In this document: in pieces, positions 33,053 through 41,710 of the stretch | How positions within the stretch are numbered: position 1 is the first letter of the stretch | How the letters are laid out: each line of letters begins with the position of its first letter | Origin: Actinomycetota bacterium | GTDB taxonomy: Bacteria > Actinomycetota > Actinomycetes > Mycobacteriales > Micromonosporaceae | Length of the DNA: 64,000 bases | Direction of reading: 5' to 3' | Assembly: GCA_005885555.1 (NCBI GenBank) | Contig: VAWN01000026.1 | Coordinates: 1-64,000, forward strand | The notes under the pieces: generated by a model | Seen by the model: the letters and a program-made list of their open reading frames with translations, nothing else | The model's database searches: none | Told to the model about the DNA's origin: nothing | Program-made: the position numbers and the translations under genes

Positions 33053-33841
33053 GTGGATTCGGACCTGGTCGTCGACATCCGGCACGCCACCGTCACGCGC
33101 GGCGGGCAGCATCTGATCCGCGACGTCGACTGGCAGGTCGAGCTGGACGAGCGCTGGGTCGTCCTCGGGCCCAACGGCGCCGGTAAGACCACGCTGCTCA
33201 ACCTGGCGGCGGCCCGGCTGCACCCGAGCAGCGGCACGGTCGACGTGCTCGGCGAGCGGCTCGGCCGGGTCGACGTGTTCGAGCTGCGTACCCGCATCGG
33301 CCTGGCCACCGTCGGGCTGCACGACCGGATGCCGCCGGAGGAGTCCGTGCTGGACGCGGTGGTGACCGCCGCCTGGTCGGTCGTCGGCCGGTACCGGGAG
33401 AGCTACGGTCCGCCCGACGTGCACCGGGCCGCCGCGCTGCTGCGCCAGTTGGGCGTCGGTGGGCTGGCGCAGCGGCGGTACGGGACGCTGTCCGAGGGCG
33501 AACGCAAGCGGGTACAGATCGCTCGGGCGCTGATGACCGACCCGGAGCTGCTGCTGCTCGACGAGCCCGCGGCCGGGCTGGACCTGGGTGGCCGGGAGGA
33601 CCTGGTACGGCGGCTGGCCGAGCTCGCCGCCGACCCGGACGCGCCGGCCATGGTCCTGGTGACCCACCACGTCGAGGAGATCCCGCCGGGGTTCACCCAC
33701 GCGCTGCTGCTGCGCGAGGGCGGCGTGGTCGCCTCCGGCCTGCTCCACGAGACGGTCACCAGCGAGAACCTGTCCAAGACGTTCGACCTGCCGCTGCGCG
33801 TGGACCACACGGCCGGCCGCTTCACCGCGAGAGCGGCGTGA
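33053..33841 (+). CDS. ABC transporter ATP-binding protein
   Basis: A stand-alone ATPase subunit of 262 residues: Walker A GPNGAGKTT, Q-loop region ATVGLHDRMPP, signature LSEGERKRVQIARAL (LSEGE variant of LSGGQ), Walker B LLLLDEPAAG and H-loop THHVEEI. The order and THHVEEIPPG end resemble the soluble ModF/PhnC-like ATPases of actinobacteria without adjacent permease genes. I chose GTG at 33053 because the sequence then begins VDSDLVVDIRHATV; TTG at 33041 is possible. The ribokinase start overlaps its stop (GTGA). The 125-bp gap upstream holds two copies of CTCGCTGCGCTCG and no gene. Confidence 0.85.
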   Translation: MDSDLVVDIRHATVTRGGQHLIRDVDWQVELDERWVVLGPNGAGKTTLLNLAAARLHPSSGTVDVLGERLGRVDVFELRTRIGLATVGLHDRMPPEESVLDAVVTAAWSVVGRYRESYGPPDVHRAAALLRQLGVGGLAQRRYGTLSEGERKRVQIARALMTDPELLLLDEPAAGLDLGGREDLVRRLAELAADPDAPAMVLVTHHVEEIPPGFTHALLLREGGVVASGLLHETVTSENLSKTFDLPLRVDHTAGRFTARAA

Positions 33842-34782
33842 GGGTCGTCGTCGTCGGTAGCGCCAACATGGACCTGGTCGCCACCGCGCCGAGCCTGCCC
33901 CGACCGGGGGAGACCGTGCTGGGCAACGACTTCGTGCAGGTACCCGGTGGCAAGGGGGCGAACCAGGCGATCGCGGCGGCCCGCGCCGGTGCGTCGGTCG
34001 CGTTCGTCGGGGCGATCGGTTCCGACGCGTTCGGGGTCAACCTGCGCGCCCGGCTGGTCGCCTCGGCGGTCGACACGTCGCTGCTCCGGGTGGTGTACGG
34101 CGCCTCGGGCGTGGCGCTGATCCTCGTCGACGGTAGCGGCGAGAACATGATCGTCGTGGCGCCCGGCGCGAACGCGGCGCTGACCTCGCTGACCGGGCCG
34201 GAGCTCGCCGCCGTCGCCGAGGCGGACGTGCTGCTGCTGCAGTTGGAGGTACCGGTGGAGACCGTCGCGGCGGCCGCGACGGTGGCGCGGGACGCCGGTA
34301 CCCGGGTGGTGCTGAACGCCGCCCCGGCCCGGCCGCTGCCCGCGGACCTGGCCGAGTGCGTCGACCTGCTGGTGGTCAACCAGGTGGAGGCGGTCGCCCT
34401 GGCGCCGCTGGCGCTGGTCGGCGTGGACGCGGTACCGGATGCCGCCGAGGCCGATCCGTGGACGCTGGTCGACGCGCTGCTGGAGCGGGTACCGCGGGCG
34501 GTGCTGACGCGCAGCGCGGACGGCGCGTGGTACGGCAGCCGCGACGCCGGCCCGGTGCACATCGCCGCCCCGGTCGTGGCGGCGGTGGACAGCACGGCGG
34601 CCGGCGACGCGTTCACCGCCGCCCTCGCGGTCGGCTGGGGCGAGGGCCGGCCGCTGGTCGACGCCGTGCGCTGGGCGAGCGCGGCCGGCGCGGCGGCCAC
34701 CCGCCGGCTCGGCGCTTCCAGCGCGCTGCCGGACCGGGCCGAGATCGACAACCTCTACCTCGCCACCTACCCGCATGATTGA
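33838..34782 (+). CDS. rbsK: Ribokinase
   Basis: Phosphorylates D-ribose (or a related sugar) at O5 with ATP. The 314-residue PfkB-family protein has the N-terminal VVVVGSANMDLVATAPSLPR, the di-Gly hinge GGKGANQA, and the catalytic signature DSTAAGDAFTAAL with the base Asp. GTG overlaps the preceding ABC gene's stop, so the two are translationally coupled. Substrate specificity within PfkB sugar kinases is not certain, but the NMD and GGKGANQA motifs are those of ribokinases. Confidence 0.88.
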   Translation: MRVVVVGSANMDLVATAPSLPRPGETVLGNDFVQVPGGKGANQAIAAARAGASVAFVGAIGSDAFGVNLRARLVASAVDTSLLRVVYGASGVALILVDGSGENMIVVAPGANAALTSLTGPELAAVAEADVLLLQLEVPVETVAAAATVARDAGTRVVLNAAPARPLPADLAECVDLLVVNQVEAVALAPLALVGVDAVPDAAEADPWTLVDALLERVPRAVLTRSADGAWYGSRDAGPVHIAAPVVAAVDSTAAGDAFTAALAVGWGEGRPLVDAVRWASAAGAAATRRLGASSALPDRAEIDNLYLATYPHD

Positions 34783-34785
34783 GCC

Positions 34786-35160
34786 ATGCGCTTCGTGCTG
34801 AACGTCTTCTGGCTGATCTTCGGCGGGCTGCTGATCGCGCTGGGGTACGCGATCGCCGGCGTGATCTGCTGCATCCTCATCGTGACGATCCCGTTCGGCA
34901 TCGCGTCGTTCCGGATGGCCAACTATGCGCTGTGGCCGTTCGGCCGCGAACTCGTGCAGAAGCCCACCGCCGGGGTCGGCTCGCTCATCGGCAACATCAT
35001 CTGGGTCATCGTGGCCGGCTGGTGGCTGGCACTCGGCCACATCGCCACCGCGATCGCCCAGTTCGTCACCATCATCGGGATCCCGCTGGGGTTGGCCAAC
35101 GTCAAGCTGGTACCGGTGTCGCTGTTCCCGCTCGGCCACGAGATCCGGGACATTCCGTGA
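34786..35160 (+). CDS. YccF-domain inner-membrane protein
   Basis: A 124-residue membrane protein with two YccF units: VLNVFWLIFGGLLIALGYAI, VTIPFGIASFRMANYALWPFG, then IGNIIWVIVAGWWLALGHI and ITIIGIPLGLANVKLVP-like repeats. It has about four hydrophobic segments. YccF proteins are widespread with unknown function. It starts 3 nt after the ribokinase stop and ends 13 bp before the hydratase gene, so it is within the same run of co-directional genes. Confidence 0.88.
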   Translation: MRFVLNVFWLIFGGLLIALGYAIAGVICCILIVTIPFGIASFRMANYALWPFGRELVQKPTAGVGSLIGNIIWVIVAGWWLALGHIATAIAQFVTIIGIPLGLANVKLVPVSLFPLGHEIRDIP

Positions 35161-35173
35161 AAGGGGGCCCCGC

Positions 35174-35947
35174 ATGGGTGACGTTGTGACGGTTTCGGTG
35201 GACGGCGGGATCGCGACGATCCGGTTGGACCGCCCGCCGATGAACGCGCTGAACGCGCAGATCCAGGAGGACCTGCGGGCGGCGGCCCGGGACGTGTCGG
35301 CGGACAACGAGGTACGCGCCGTCGTCGTGTACGGCGGCGAGAAGGTCTTCGCGGCCGGCGCGGACATCAAGGAGATGGCCCGGATGTCCTATGTGGACAT
35401 GGCCGCGCGGGCCCCGGAGCTGTCCAGCGCGTTCGACGCCGTCGCCCGGATACCGAAGCCGGTCGTGGCGGCGGTCAACGGGTACGCCCTGGGTGGCGGG
35501 TGCGAGCTGGCGCTGGCCTGCGACTGGCGGGTCGCCGCCGAGGACGCGAAGCTTGGCCAGCCGGAGATCAACCTCGGGGTCATCCCAGGCGCCGGCGGTA
35601 CCCAGCGGCTCGCCCGGCTGATCGGCCCGGCGCGCGCCAAGGACCTGGTGATGAGCGGCCGGATGGTGGCCGCCGACGAGGCGCTGCGGATCGGCCTGGT
35701 GGACCGGGTGGTACCCGCGGCCGAGGTCTACGACGCCGCCCGCGAGCTGGTCTCCCGGTACCTGACCGGTCCGGCCCTGGCCCTGCGCGCGGCCAAGGCG
35801 GCGATCGACGGCGGCCTGTCCATGGACCTGGCCGCGGGCCTGGCCTGGGAGAGCCAGCTGTTCGCGGCGCTTTTCGCGACAGAGGATAAGGTCGAGGGCA
35901 TGGCCGCGTTCGTGGACAAGCGCAAGCCGAAGTTCACGGGGCGCTGA
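35174..35947 (+). CDS. Enoyl-CoA hydratase/isomerase
   Basis: Adds water to trans-2-enoyl-CoA in beta-oxidation. The 257-residue crotonase-fold protein has the CoA pocket motif FAAGADIKEM (oxyanion Gly/Ala), VNGYALGGGCELALACD and EINLGVIPGAGGTQRL. Catalytic Glu residues lie in GGCELAL and QPEINLG, as in true hydratases. A GGGGG ribosome site precedes ATG at 35174. The next gene's ATG overlaps its stop by one base. Together with the hydroxyacyl-CoA dehydrogenase and Etf genes it supplies fatty acyl-CoA oxidation steps. Confidence 0.92.
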   Translation: MGDVVTVSVDGGIATIRLDRPPMNALNAQIQEDLRAAARDVSADNEVRAVVVYGGEKVFAAGADIKEMARMSYVDMAARAPELSSAFDAVARIPKPVVAAVNGYALGGGCELALACDWRVAAEDAKLGQPEINLGVIPGAGGTQRLARLIGPARAKDLVMSGRMVAADEALRIGLVDRVVPAAEVYDAARELVSRYLTGPALALRAAKAAIDGGLSMDLAAGLAWESQLFAALFATEDKVEGMAAFVDKRKPKFTGR

Positions 35948-36483
35948 TGGTCGTCCAGCTCGTCTACGAGACGCACTCCATCACGGTCGACAACGAGCGG
36001 GGCATCGCGACCGGCTGGCTGCCCGGGCAGCTGTCCGCGCGGGGCCGGGCGCTGGCCGCCGAGCTGGGCCGGCGGCGCCGCGACGACGGTATCGACGCGG
36101 TGTTCGCCTCCGACCTCATGCGCGCGGTGCAGACGGCCACGATCGCGTTCGCCAACTCCGGCATCCCGATGCGCCTCGACCGCCGGCTGCGCGAATGCGA
36201 CTACGGCGTCCGGAACGGTCAACCGGTGGCGAAGCTGGCACCCGAGAAGCGCGCCCGGGTCGACGTACCGTGGCCGGGCGGCGAGAGCTGGCGCGACGCG
36301 GTCGCCCGGCTGGCGGACTTCCTGGTCGACCTCAAGCGCGACCGGGACGGCTGTCGGGTACTGGTCATCGCCCACTCGGCTCAGCGCTTCGGCCTGCGGC
36401 ACCTGATCGAAGGGGTACCCCTGGAGGACCTCGTGGACGCTCCTTTCGGTTGGCAGAAGGGGTGGGAGTACCGGCTCGAATAG
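35947..36483 (+). CDS. Histidine-phosphatase-like protein with non-canonical N-terminal motif
   Basis: A 178-residue protein of the phosphoglycerate-mutase-like fold. The usual RHGE/Q motif at the start is replaced by YETHSITVDNERG, keeping His. Further elements are ATGWLPGQLSARGR, ASDLMRAVQTATIAF and the second catalytic His in VLVIAHSAQRFGL. The missing RHG Arg means phosphatase activity is not assured. It is co-translated with the enoyl-CoA hydratase (TGATG overlap). Function unknown beyond the fold. Confidence 0.78.
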   Translation: MVVQLVYETHSITVDNERGIATGWLPGQLSARGRALAAELGRRRRDDGIDAVFASDLMRAVQTATIAFANSGIPMRLDRRLRECDYGVRNGQPVAKLAPEKRARVDVPWPGGESWRDAVARLADFLVDLKRDRDGCRVLVIAHSAQRFGLRHLIEGVPLEDLVDAPFGWQKGWEYRLE

Positions 36484-36492
36484 ACTCGGGGA

Positions 36493-38043
36493 ATGCCCAC
36501 GTCCGGATTCGCGCTGGGGGTCGACTTCGGCACCTCCAACACGGTCGCCGTACTGCGCTCGCCGGACGGCCGGGCCCGCTCGCTGCTCGTCGACGGTTCG
36601 CCGCTGCTGCCCTCGGCGGTGTACGCCGACCCGGGCGGCAACCTGCTCGTCGGGCGGGACGCGATCCACAGCGCCCGGCTCGACCCGGCCCGGTTCGAGC
36701 CGAACCCGAAGCGGCGCATCGACGACCACAGCGTGCTGCTCGGCGACCGCGAGTTACCGGTCGTCGACCTGATCGCCGCGGTACTGATCCGGGTCGCCGA
36801 GGAGGCCCGGCGGACCACCGGCGGCGCGCCGCTCGATCCGGTCACGATGACCTGCCCGGCCGGGTGGGGACCGACCCGGCGGGGCACGCTGTGCGCGGCC
36901 GCGGCGCTGGCCGGGTGGCCGCGGGTACGGCTGGTGGAGGAGCCGGTCGCGGCCGCCACGTACTTCACCAACGTGCTGGGCCGGCAGGTGCCGGTCGGGT
37001 CGGTGATCGTGGTGCACGACTTCGGCGCGGGTACCTTCGACGTCTCGGTGGTCGCCAAGGCCGCCCAGGGCTTCGACGTGCTCGCCGTCGACGGGCGCGA
37101 CGACATCGGCGGCCTGGACATCGACGCGGCGATCGTCACGTATCTCGGTCGGCAGTTCGGTTCCACGCCGGAATGGCAGCGGCTGTCCGCGCCGACGACC
37201 GTCGAGGACCGGCGCAACCGCCGGCTGCTCTGGGACGACGTGCGGGCGGCCAAGGAGCGGCTGTCCCGGTCGCAGAGCGCCGACATCCCGATCGCCCAGC
37301 TCGGCACCGACGCGCACCTGACCCGCGAGGAGCTGGAGACGCTGGCGCGGCCGGTGCTGGAGCAGACGGTACGGGTCACCGAGGGGGCGCTGCGCTGGGC
37401 CAAGCTCGCCGAGGGGCGGCTGGCCGGGGTGTTCCTGGTCGGCGGCGCGAGCCGGACGCCGCTGGTGGCCACCCTGCTGCACCGCGCGCTGGGCGAGCCG
37501 CCGCTGGCCATCGAGCAGCCGGAGCTGGTGGTGGCCGAGGGCAGCCTGTACGCGACGTCGATCGCCGGTACCCGGCGGGCCAACACGGTGCTGTTCGAGC
37601 GGGTGGCCGCCGCGCCGGTGTCGGCCCCGCCGCCGGGTGCGCCGACGAGCGGCGGGCCGCTGCCGGTGTCGGTACCCCCGGTGCCGAGCCCGACCTCCGG
37701 AGCGCCGGCCCGGCCGATCTCCACCCCGCCCGCGCAGCAGGTTTCGTCGCCGCCGGCGCGGCCGGTGTCGCCGCCCCCGCCGCCTCCGGTGCGGTCGATC
37801 CCGCCGCAGGCGGTGCGGGTACCCCCGGCGCCGACGCTGACCGCCGCGCGCCCGCAGCCGCGCCCGCCGGCCGTGCAACCGCGGCCCGCGGCGACCTACC
37901 GCCCGCGGCCGAACGTCTTCCTGCGCTCGCTGCGCCTGGCGATCATCGTGGCGACCCTGATCGCGGTACCGGTCGTCACCGCGTACCTCGCCTTCCACTT
38001 CGCGGAAGGCACCCCGGCCTGGCCGCTGAACCTGACATGGTGA
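36493..38043 (+). CDS. Hsp70-family protein with proline-rich linker and C-terminal membrane anchor
   Basis: The 516-residue protein has an Hsp70/actin-fold ATPase (GVDFGTSNTVAVL, EEPVAAATYF, VVHDFGAGTFDVSVV, GVFLVGGASRTPLVA). It lacks the canonical substrate-binding domain. Instead, residues about 375-470 are Pro/Ser/Ala-rich, followed by a transmembrane helix (LAIIVATLIAVPVVTAYLAF, about 482-501). It is therefore a membrane-anchored ATPase rather than a soluble chaperone; such proteins occur in actinobacteria with unknown clients. TAGACT (36481-36486) stands 6 nt before the ATG, so it is probably leaderless. Confidence 0.85.
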   Translation: MPTSGFALGVDFGTSNTVAVLRSPDGRARSLLVDGSPLLPSAVYADPGGNLLVGRDAIHSARLDPARFEPNPKRRIDDHSVLLGDRELPVVDLIAAVLIRVAEEARRTTGGAPLDPVTMTCPAGWGPTRRGTLCAAAALAGWPRVRLVEEPVAAATYFTNVLGRQVPVGSVIVVHDFGAGTFDVSVVAKAAQGFDVLAVDGRDDIGGLDIDAAIVTYLGRQFGSTPEWQRLSAPTTVEDRRNRRLLWDDVRAAKERLSRSQSADIPIAQLGTDAHLTREELETLARPVLEQTVRVTEGALRWAKLAEGRLAGVFLVGGASRTPLVATLLHRALGEPPLAIEQPELVVAEGSLYATSIAGTRRANTVLFERVAAAPVSAPPPGAPTSGGPLPVSVPPVPSPTSGAPARPISTPPAQQVSSPPARPVSPPPPPPVRSIPPQAVRVPPAPTLTAARPQPRPPAVQPRPAATYRPRPNVFLRSLRLAIIVATLIAVPVVTAYLAFHFAEGTPAWPLNLTW

Positions 38044-38072
38044 GCGAGGTTACTGTCCAGTAGGCTGCCGGC

Positions 38073-39692
38073 ATGCCTTCGACAGTCACCGGCCACGGCG
38101 GGCAGCTCGCGCTCGAAGCGCTGCGGGCGTTCGGGGTCTCCGAGCTGTTCACGCTCTCCGGCGGACACGTCTTCCCGATCTACGACGCCGCCCACCAGGC
38201 CGGTGTGCGGATCGTCGACGTGCGGCACGAGCAGTCGGCGGTGTTCGCGGCGGAGGCGGTGGCGAAGCTGCAGCGCCGGCCGGGCGTCGCGGTGCTGACC
38301 GCCGGCCCCGGTATCACCAACGGCATCTCCGGCCTCACCAGCGCATACTTCAACGCCGCGCCGGTCGTGGTGCTGGGCGGCCGGGCGCCGGCGTTCCGCT
38401 GGGGTTCGGGCAGCCTGCAGGAGCTGGACCACGTGCCGCTGGTCGCGCCGGTGACCAAGCACGCGGCGACGGTGTCCGACACCGACGGGATCACGGCCGC
38501 GGTCACCGCGGCGGCGACGGCCGCGCTCACCGCGCACCGGGGGCCGGTGTTTCTGGACTTCCCGCTCGAAGTGCTCTTCGGCGCGGGTACGGGGGAGGTG
38601 GCCGAGCCGGAGATCCCGCTGGTTGAGCCCGACCCGGCAGAGGTCGTCCGGGCCGCCACGCTGATCGCGTCGGCCCGGCGGCCGGTCATCGTGGCCGGTT
38701 CCGACGTGTACGGCGGCGACGCCATCGGTGCGCTACGGGAGGCGGCCGAGGCGCTGCGGGTACCGGTGTTCACCAACGGGATGGGCCGCGGCGCGCTGCC
38801 GCCGGAGCATCCGCTGGCGTTCGCCAAGGCCCGCCGGGTCGCGCTGTCCGGTGCCGACCTGGTCGTGGTCGTGGGTACCCCGCTGGACTTCCGGCTCGGC
38901 TTCGGCGACTTCGGCGACGCCCGGGTGGTGCACGTCGTCGACGCGCCGTCGCAGCAGGCGGGCCATGTGACGCCGGCCGCGGCGCCGGCCGGTGACCTGC
39001 GCGCGATCCTGTCCGGGCTGGCCGGGTACGGCGGGGACCGCGAAGACCACACCGAATGGGTGGACACGCTGCGGGCCGCCGAGGACAAGGCGCGGGCGCG
39101 CGACGCCGAGGCGATGGCCGCGGAGACCGACCCGATCAAGCCGGCCCGGGTGTACGGCGAGCTGCGGCGGGTACTGGCCCGCGACGCGGTCACGATCGGC
39201 GACGGCGGCGACTTCGTCTCCTACGCCGGCCGGTACCTGGCGCCGGCGGTACCCGGTACCTGGCTGGATCCCGGCCCGTACGGCTGCCTGGGTACCGGGA
39301 TGGGGTACGCCATGGGTGCCCGGCTGACCTACCCCGACCGGCAGGTGTGCGTGCTCATGGGCGACGGCGCGTCCGGCTTCTCGCTCATGGACGTCGAGTC
39401 TCTGGTACGGCAGCGGCTGCCGGTCGTCATCGTGGTCGGCAACAACGGCATCTGGGGGCTGGAGAAGCACCCGATGAACGCCATGTACGGCTACGACGTG
39501 GCCGCCGACCTGCAACCGGGGCTGCGGTACGACGACGTGGTCCGGGCGCTGGGCGGCGCCGGGGAGACGGTCGCCAAGGCCGCCGACCTGGGACCGGCGC
39601 TGGAACGCGCGTTCGCGGCCGGCGTGCCGTACCTGGTCAACGTGTTGACCGACCCGGCCGACGCGTACCCGCGCTCGTCGAACCTCGCCTAG
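38073..39692 (+). CDS. Thiamine-diphosphate enzyme, acetolactate-synthase/IlvG-like
   Basis: The 539-residue ThDP-dependent enzyme has three domains: N-terminal PYR (LFTLSGGHVFPIYDAA, RHEQSAVFAAEA with the ThDP-activating Glu, TAGPGITNGIS), central, and C-terminal PP (GDGGDFVSYAGRYL, MGDGASGFSLMDVES ... NNGIWG, the GDG-x-NN ThDP signature). It resembles mycobacterial IlvG and the oxalyl/2-hydroxyacyl-CoA lyase group more than the biosynthetic IlvB. Acetolactate synthesis is therefore not certain. TAGGCT (38061-38066) lies 6 nt before the ATG. Confidence 0.85.
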   Translation: MPSTVTGHGGQLALEALRAFGVSELFTLSGGHVFPIYDAAHQAGVRIVDVRHEQSAVFAAEAVAKLQRRPGVAVLTAGPGITNGISGLTSAYFNAAPVVVLGGRAPAFRWGSGSLQELDHVPLVAPVTKHAATVSDTDGITAAVTAAATAALTAHRGPVFLDFPLEVLFGAGTGEVAEPEIPLVEPDPAEVVRAATLIASARRPVIVAGSDVYGGDAIGALREAAEALRVPVFTNGMGRGALPPEHPLAFAKARRVALSGADLVVVVGTPLDFRLGFGDFGDARVVHVVDAPSQQAGHVTPAAAPAGDLRAILSGLAGYGGDREDHTEWVDTLRAAEDKARARDAEAMAAETDPIKPARVYGELRRVLARDAVTIGDGGDFVSYAGRYLAPAVPGTWLDPGPYGCLGTGMGYAMGARLTYPDRQVCVLMGDGASGFSLMDVESLVRQRLPVVIVVGNNGIWGLEKHPMNAMYGYDVAADLQPGLRYDDVVRALGGAGETVAKAADLGPALERAFAAGVPYLVNVLTDPADAYPRSSNLA

Positions 39693-39778
39693 TCCGGCGC
39701 CTCGTCGACATACCCCGTCATCGCGCCCGCATTCTCCAACGATGCCGGGGCGGGCGGCACCGGCCGGGAACTGAGCCG

Positions 39779-39794
39779 CGTCTAGATCTAGACG
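39779..39794. repeat. 16-bp AT-rich perfect palindrome
   Basis: CGTCTAGATCTAGACG is a perfect palindrome that carries two CTAG tetramers, which are rare in this DNA. It covers the stop codon (39788-39790) of the minus-strand gene. It could be an operator, a recombination site or a short terminator; no second copy was seen. Confidence 0.6.
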
Positions 39795-40183
39795 TCGTCG
39801 TCTTCGGGGCGCTGCTCGCGCTTGCGCAGTTCCTCCTCGCGCTTGCGCAGGTCGGCCTCCCAGAGCCGGAGCATCTCCTCGTCCTCCTGACGCTTGCGGG
39901 CGGCGATGCGGCCGAGGAACTCGGGGTCGTCGTCGGGCGCCGTCGAGCGGCCGGGCGCGGAGTACAGCACCGGATCGTCCGGGGTACCGGCGGTGGCCCG
40001 TTCCGGACGCCCGGCGACGAACCAGGCGATCGGGCCGACCGGCGAGAACAGCAGGATGAGGAACACCCAGACCACCCGCGGCAGCGCGCGGATCTGGAAT
40101 TCCTCGACCGACAGGCAGTCGATCAACGCGACAACGATCAGCGCCAGGTCGGCGAGCGCAAGCAAGGGGAAGAGGCGACCCAT
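39788..40183 (-). CDS. PLD-nuclease N-terminal-like small membrane protein
   Basis: A 131-residue protein with two hydrophobic segments at the N-terminus (LFPLLALADLALIVVALIDC and VVWVFLILLFSPVGPIAWFV). The latter carries the PLDc_N signature W.FLILLFSPVGPIAWF. A charged helical tail follows (KRQEDEEMLRLWEADLRKRE, about 95-128). PLDc_N domains occur alone in many actinobacterial membrane proteins; no phospholipase domain is present. The ATG is 4 nt behind the next gene's stop on the same strand, suggesting a small membrane-protein operon with the two DUF202 proteins. Confidence 0.8.
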   Translation of the reverse strand: MGRLFPLLALADLALIVVALIDCLSVEEFQIRALPRVVWVFLILLFSPVGPIAWFVAGRPERATAGTPDDPVLYSAPGRSTAPDDDPEFLGRIAARKRQEDEEMLRLWEADLRKREEELRKREQRPEDDDV

Positions 40184-40187
40184 GACA

Positions 40188-40460
40188 TCAAGGTAGTACG
40201 GCGAGTACGGTTCCGAACACCGCCAAGGTCGTCACCGCCAGGGCGACCAGCGCCAACTTCCGGCCGGTCGGTTCCGTCCGGGCGTGTCCCAGTACGCCGA
40301 TGCGGCGGTGGGCGACGGCGAGCAGGACCAGCCAGGCGGGTACCGCCAGCGCGGCGCCCGGACCGGCCAGCCGGAGGATGAGCAGGCCGACGACGGTACC
40401 GGCGAGGACGGTACGCCGCCAGGCCAGCCGGGTCCGCTCCCGCGCGGTCTCGGCGGTCAT
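40188..40460 (-). CDS. DUF202 membrane protein
   Basis: A 90-residue protein with RTRLAWRRTVLAGTVVGLLI at the start and two or three hydrophobic segments (ALAVPAWLVLLAVA, LALVALAVTTLAVFGTVLAV). The RT.LAWxRT pattern identifies DUF202. Its ATG overlaps the stop of the upstream YidH-like gene (ATGA). Function unknown. Confidence 0.82.
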   Translation of the reverse strand: MTAETARERTRLAWRRTVLAGTVVGLLILRLAGPGAALAVPAWLVLLAVAHRRIGVLGHARTEPTGRKLALVALAVTTLAVFGTVLAVLP

Positions 40461-40852
40461 CGGAGCACCGGCAACACGGTCGCGACCAGGAGCAGCAAGG
40501 CACCGAGCGCGACGGCCACCGCCAGTACCCCCGGAAAGCGCGACGCCGGCAGCGGCCGGCCCAGCCGCATCGCCCGTTCCGCGCGCGCCCAGTGGTCGAT
40601 CGCCCGTACCGCGATCGCCGCACCGAGCAGCATCAGCGCCACGGACAGCACCTCGCGCAGGTGCGGTATCCGCAGCGGCGGCAGGAAGCCGGCCACCGCG
40701 AGCCCGCCGCCGACCAGCGCCAGGGCGGTGCGGATCCAGGCGAGGAAGGTGCGCTCGTTGGCCAGCGAGAAGCGGTAGTCCGGCGCGGTGCCCTCGGCCT
40801 GCGGCCCGTCCGCGTCGAACCACCGGCGCAGCGCACCGATCACGAATCGCAT
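40457..40852 (-). CDS. YidH/DUF202 family membrane protein
   Basis: A 131-residue protein with the DUF202 signature YRFSLANERTFLAWIRTALAL and three membrane segments (about 40-60, 70-88, 108-128). It forms a pair with the shorter DUF202 protein, the common yidH/yidG-like arrangement, through a 4-nt ATGA overlap. The ATG at 40850-40852 gives the usual length. Function unknown. Confidence 0.85.
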   Translation of the reverse strand: MRFVIGALRRWFDADGPQAEGTAPDYRFSLANERTFLAWIRTALALVGGGLAVAGFLPPLRIPHLREVLSVALMLLGAAIAVRAIDHWARAERAMRLGRPLPASRFPGVLAVAVALGALLLLVATVLPVLR

Positions 40853-40888
40853 TATCCCGACAGGGCCGGGCGGTGGTTGACTCGACCC

Positions 40889-41710
40889 GTGGCCGAACTC
40901 GACGCCGCCGCGCTGCTCGCGGCCTACGACACGCAACTGCGCGGCCGGGTCCCCGACCCGGTGCCGGAAGGCTGGCGGGTGGAACACGACGGCCCCGTCC
41001 ATCGCATGTTCATGGGCAGGAGCGGCGGCTTCGTCGGGTACCGGTCGGTGGCCGACCTGGCCGCCGACGAGCTGGACGCGCTCATCGCCCGGCAGCGGGA
41101 CATCTTCGCCGCCCGTGGCGAACCGGTCGAGTGGAAGTGGCACAGCCACGACCTGCCGGCCGACCTGCCGGACCGGCTGCGCAAGGCCGGTTTCGAACCG
41201 GAGGAGCGGGAGACCGTCGTGGTCGGCCTGGCCGAGCCGCTGACGGCCGAGACGGTACCGCTTCCCGAAGGGGTACGCCTGCGGCAGGTCACCACGCGGG
41301 CGGACCTGGACCGGATCGCGGCCATGGAGTCGGAGGTGTGGAACGACCAGCGCGGCTGGCTGGCCGACGGGCTCGAAGCGGAGCTGGCCGCCGATCCGCA
41401 GGCGCTGACGATCCTGGTCGCCGAGGCATTCGGTCAGGACGCGGCCGAGGACACCGTCGTCAGCGCCGGGTGGGTGCGGTACACGACGGGTACCGAGTTC
41501 GCCTCGCTCTGGGGCGGCTCGACGCTGCAGCGGTGGCGCCGCCGGGGCATCTACCGCGCCCTGGTCGCCGCCCGCGCCCGGCTCGCGGTCCAGCGGGGGT
41601 ACCGGTACCTGCAGGTCGACGCCTCCGACGACAGCCGGCCGATCCTGGAGCGGCTCGGCTTCGTCCCGCTCACGATCACCGTCCCGTACGTGTTCACGCC
41701 TCCGGTGTAG
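40889..41710 (+). CDS. GNAT-family N-acetyltransferase
   Basis: The 273-residue protein has a C-terminal GNAT fold (about 130-270): RLRQVTTRADLDRIAAMESE, WVRYTTGTEFASLWGGSTL, the acetyl-CoA loop QRWRRRGIYRALVAAR, and YLQVDASDDSRPILERLGF. The N-terminal 120 residues (WRVEHDGPVHRMFMGRSGGF) form a second, degenerate GNAT-like unit. The GTG at 40889 is the first start after the divergent YidH gene. It overlaps the 3' end of the MscS gene by 17 bp. The acceptor is unknown. Confidence 0.82.
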   Translation: MAELDAAALLAAYDTQLRGRVPDPVPEGWRVEHDGPVHRMFMGRSGGFVGYRSVADLAADELDALIARQRDIFAARGEPVEWKWHSHDLPADLPDRLRKAGFEPEERETVVVGLAEPLTAETVPLPEGVRLRQVTTRADLDRIAAMESEVWNDQRGWLADGLEAELAADPQALTILVAEAFGQDAAEDTVVSAGWVRYTTGTEFASLWGGSTLQRWRRRGIYRALVAARARLAVQRGYRYLQVDASDDSRPILERLGFVPLTITVPYVFTPPV

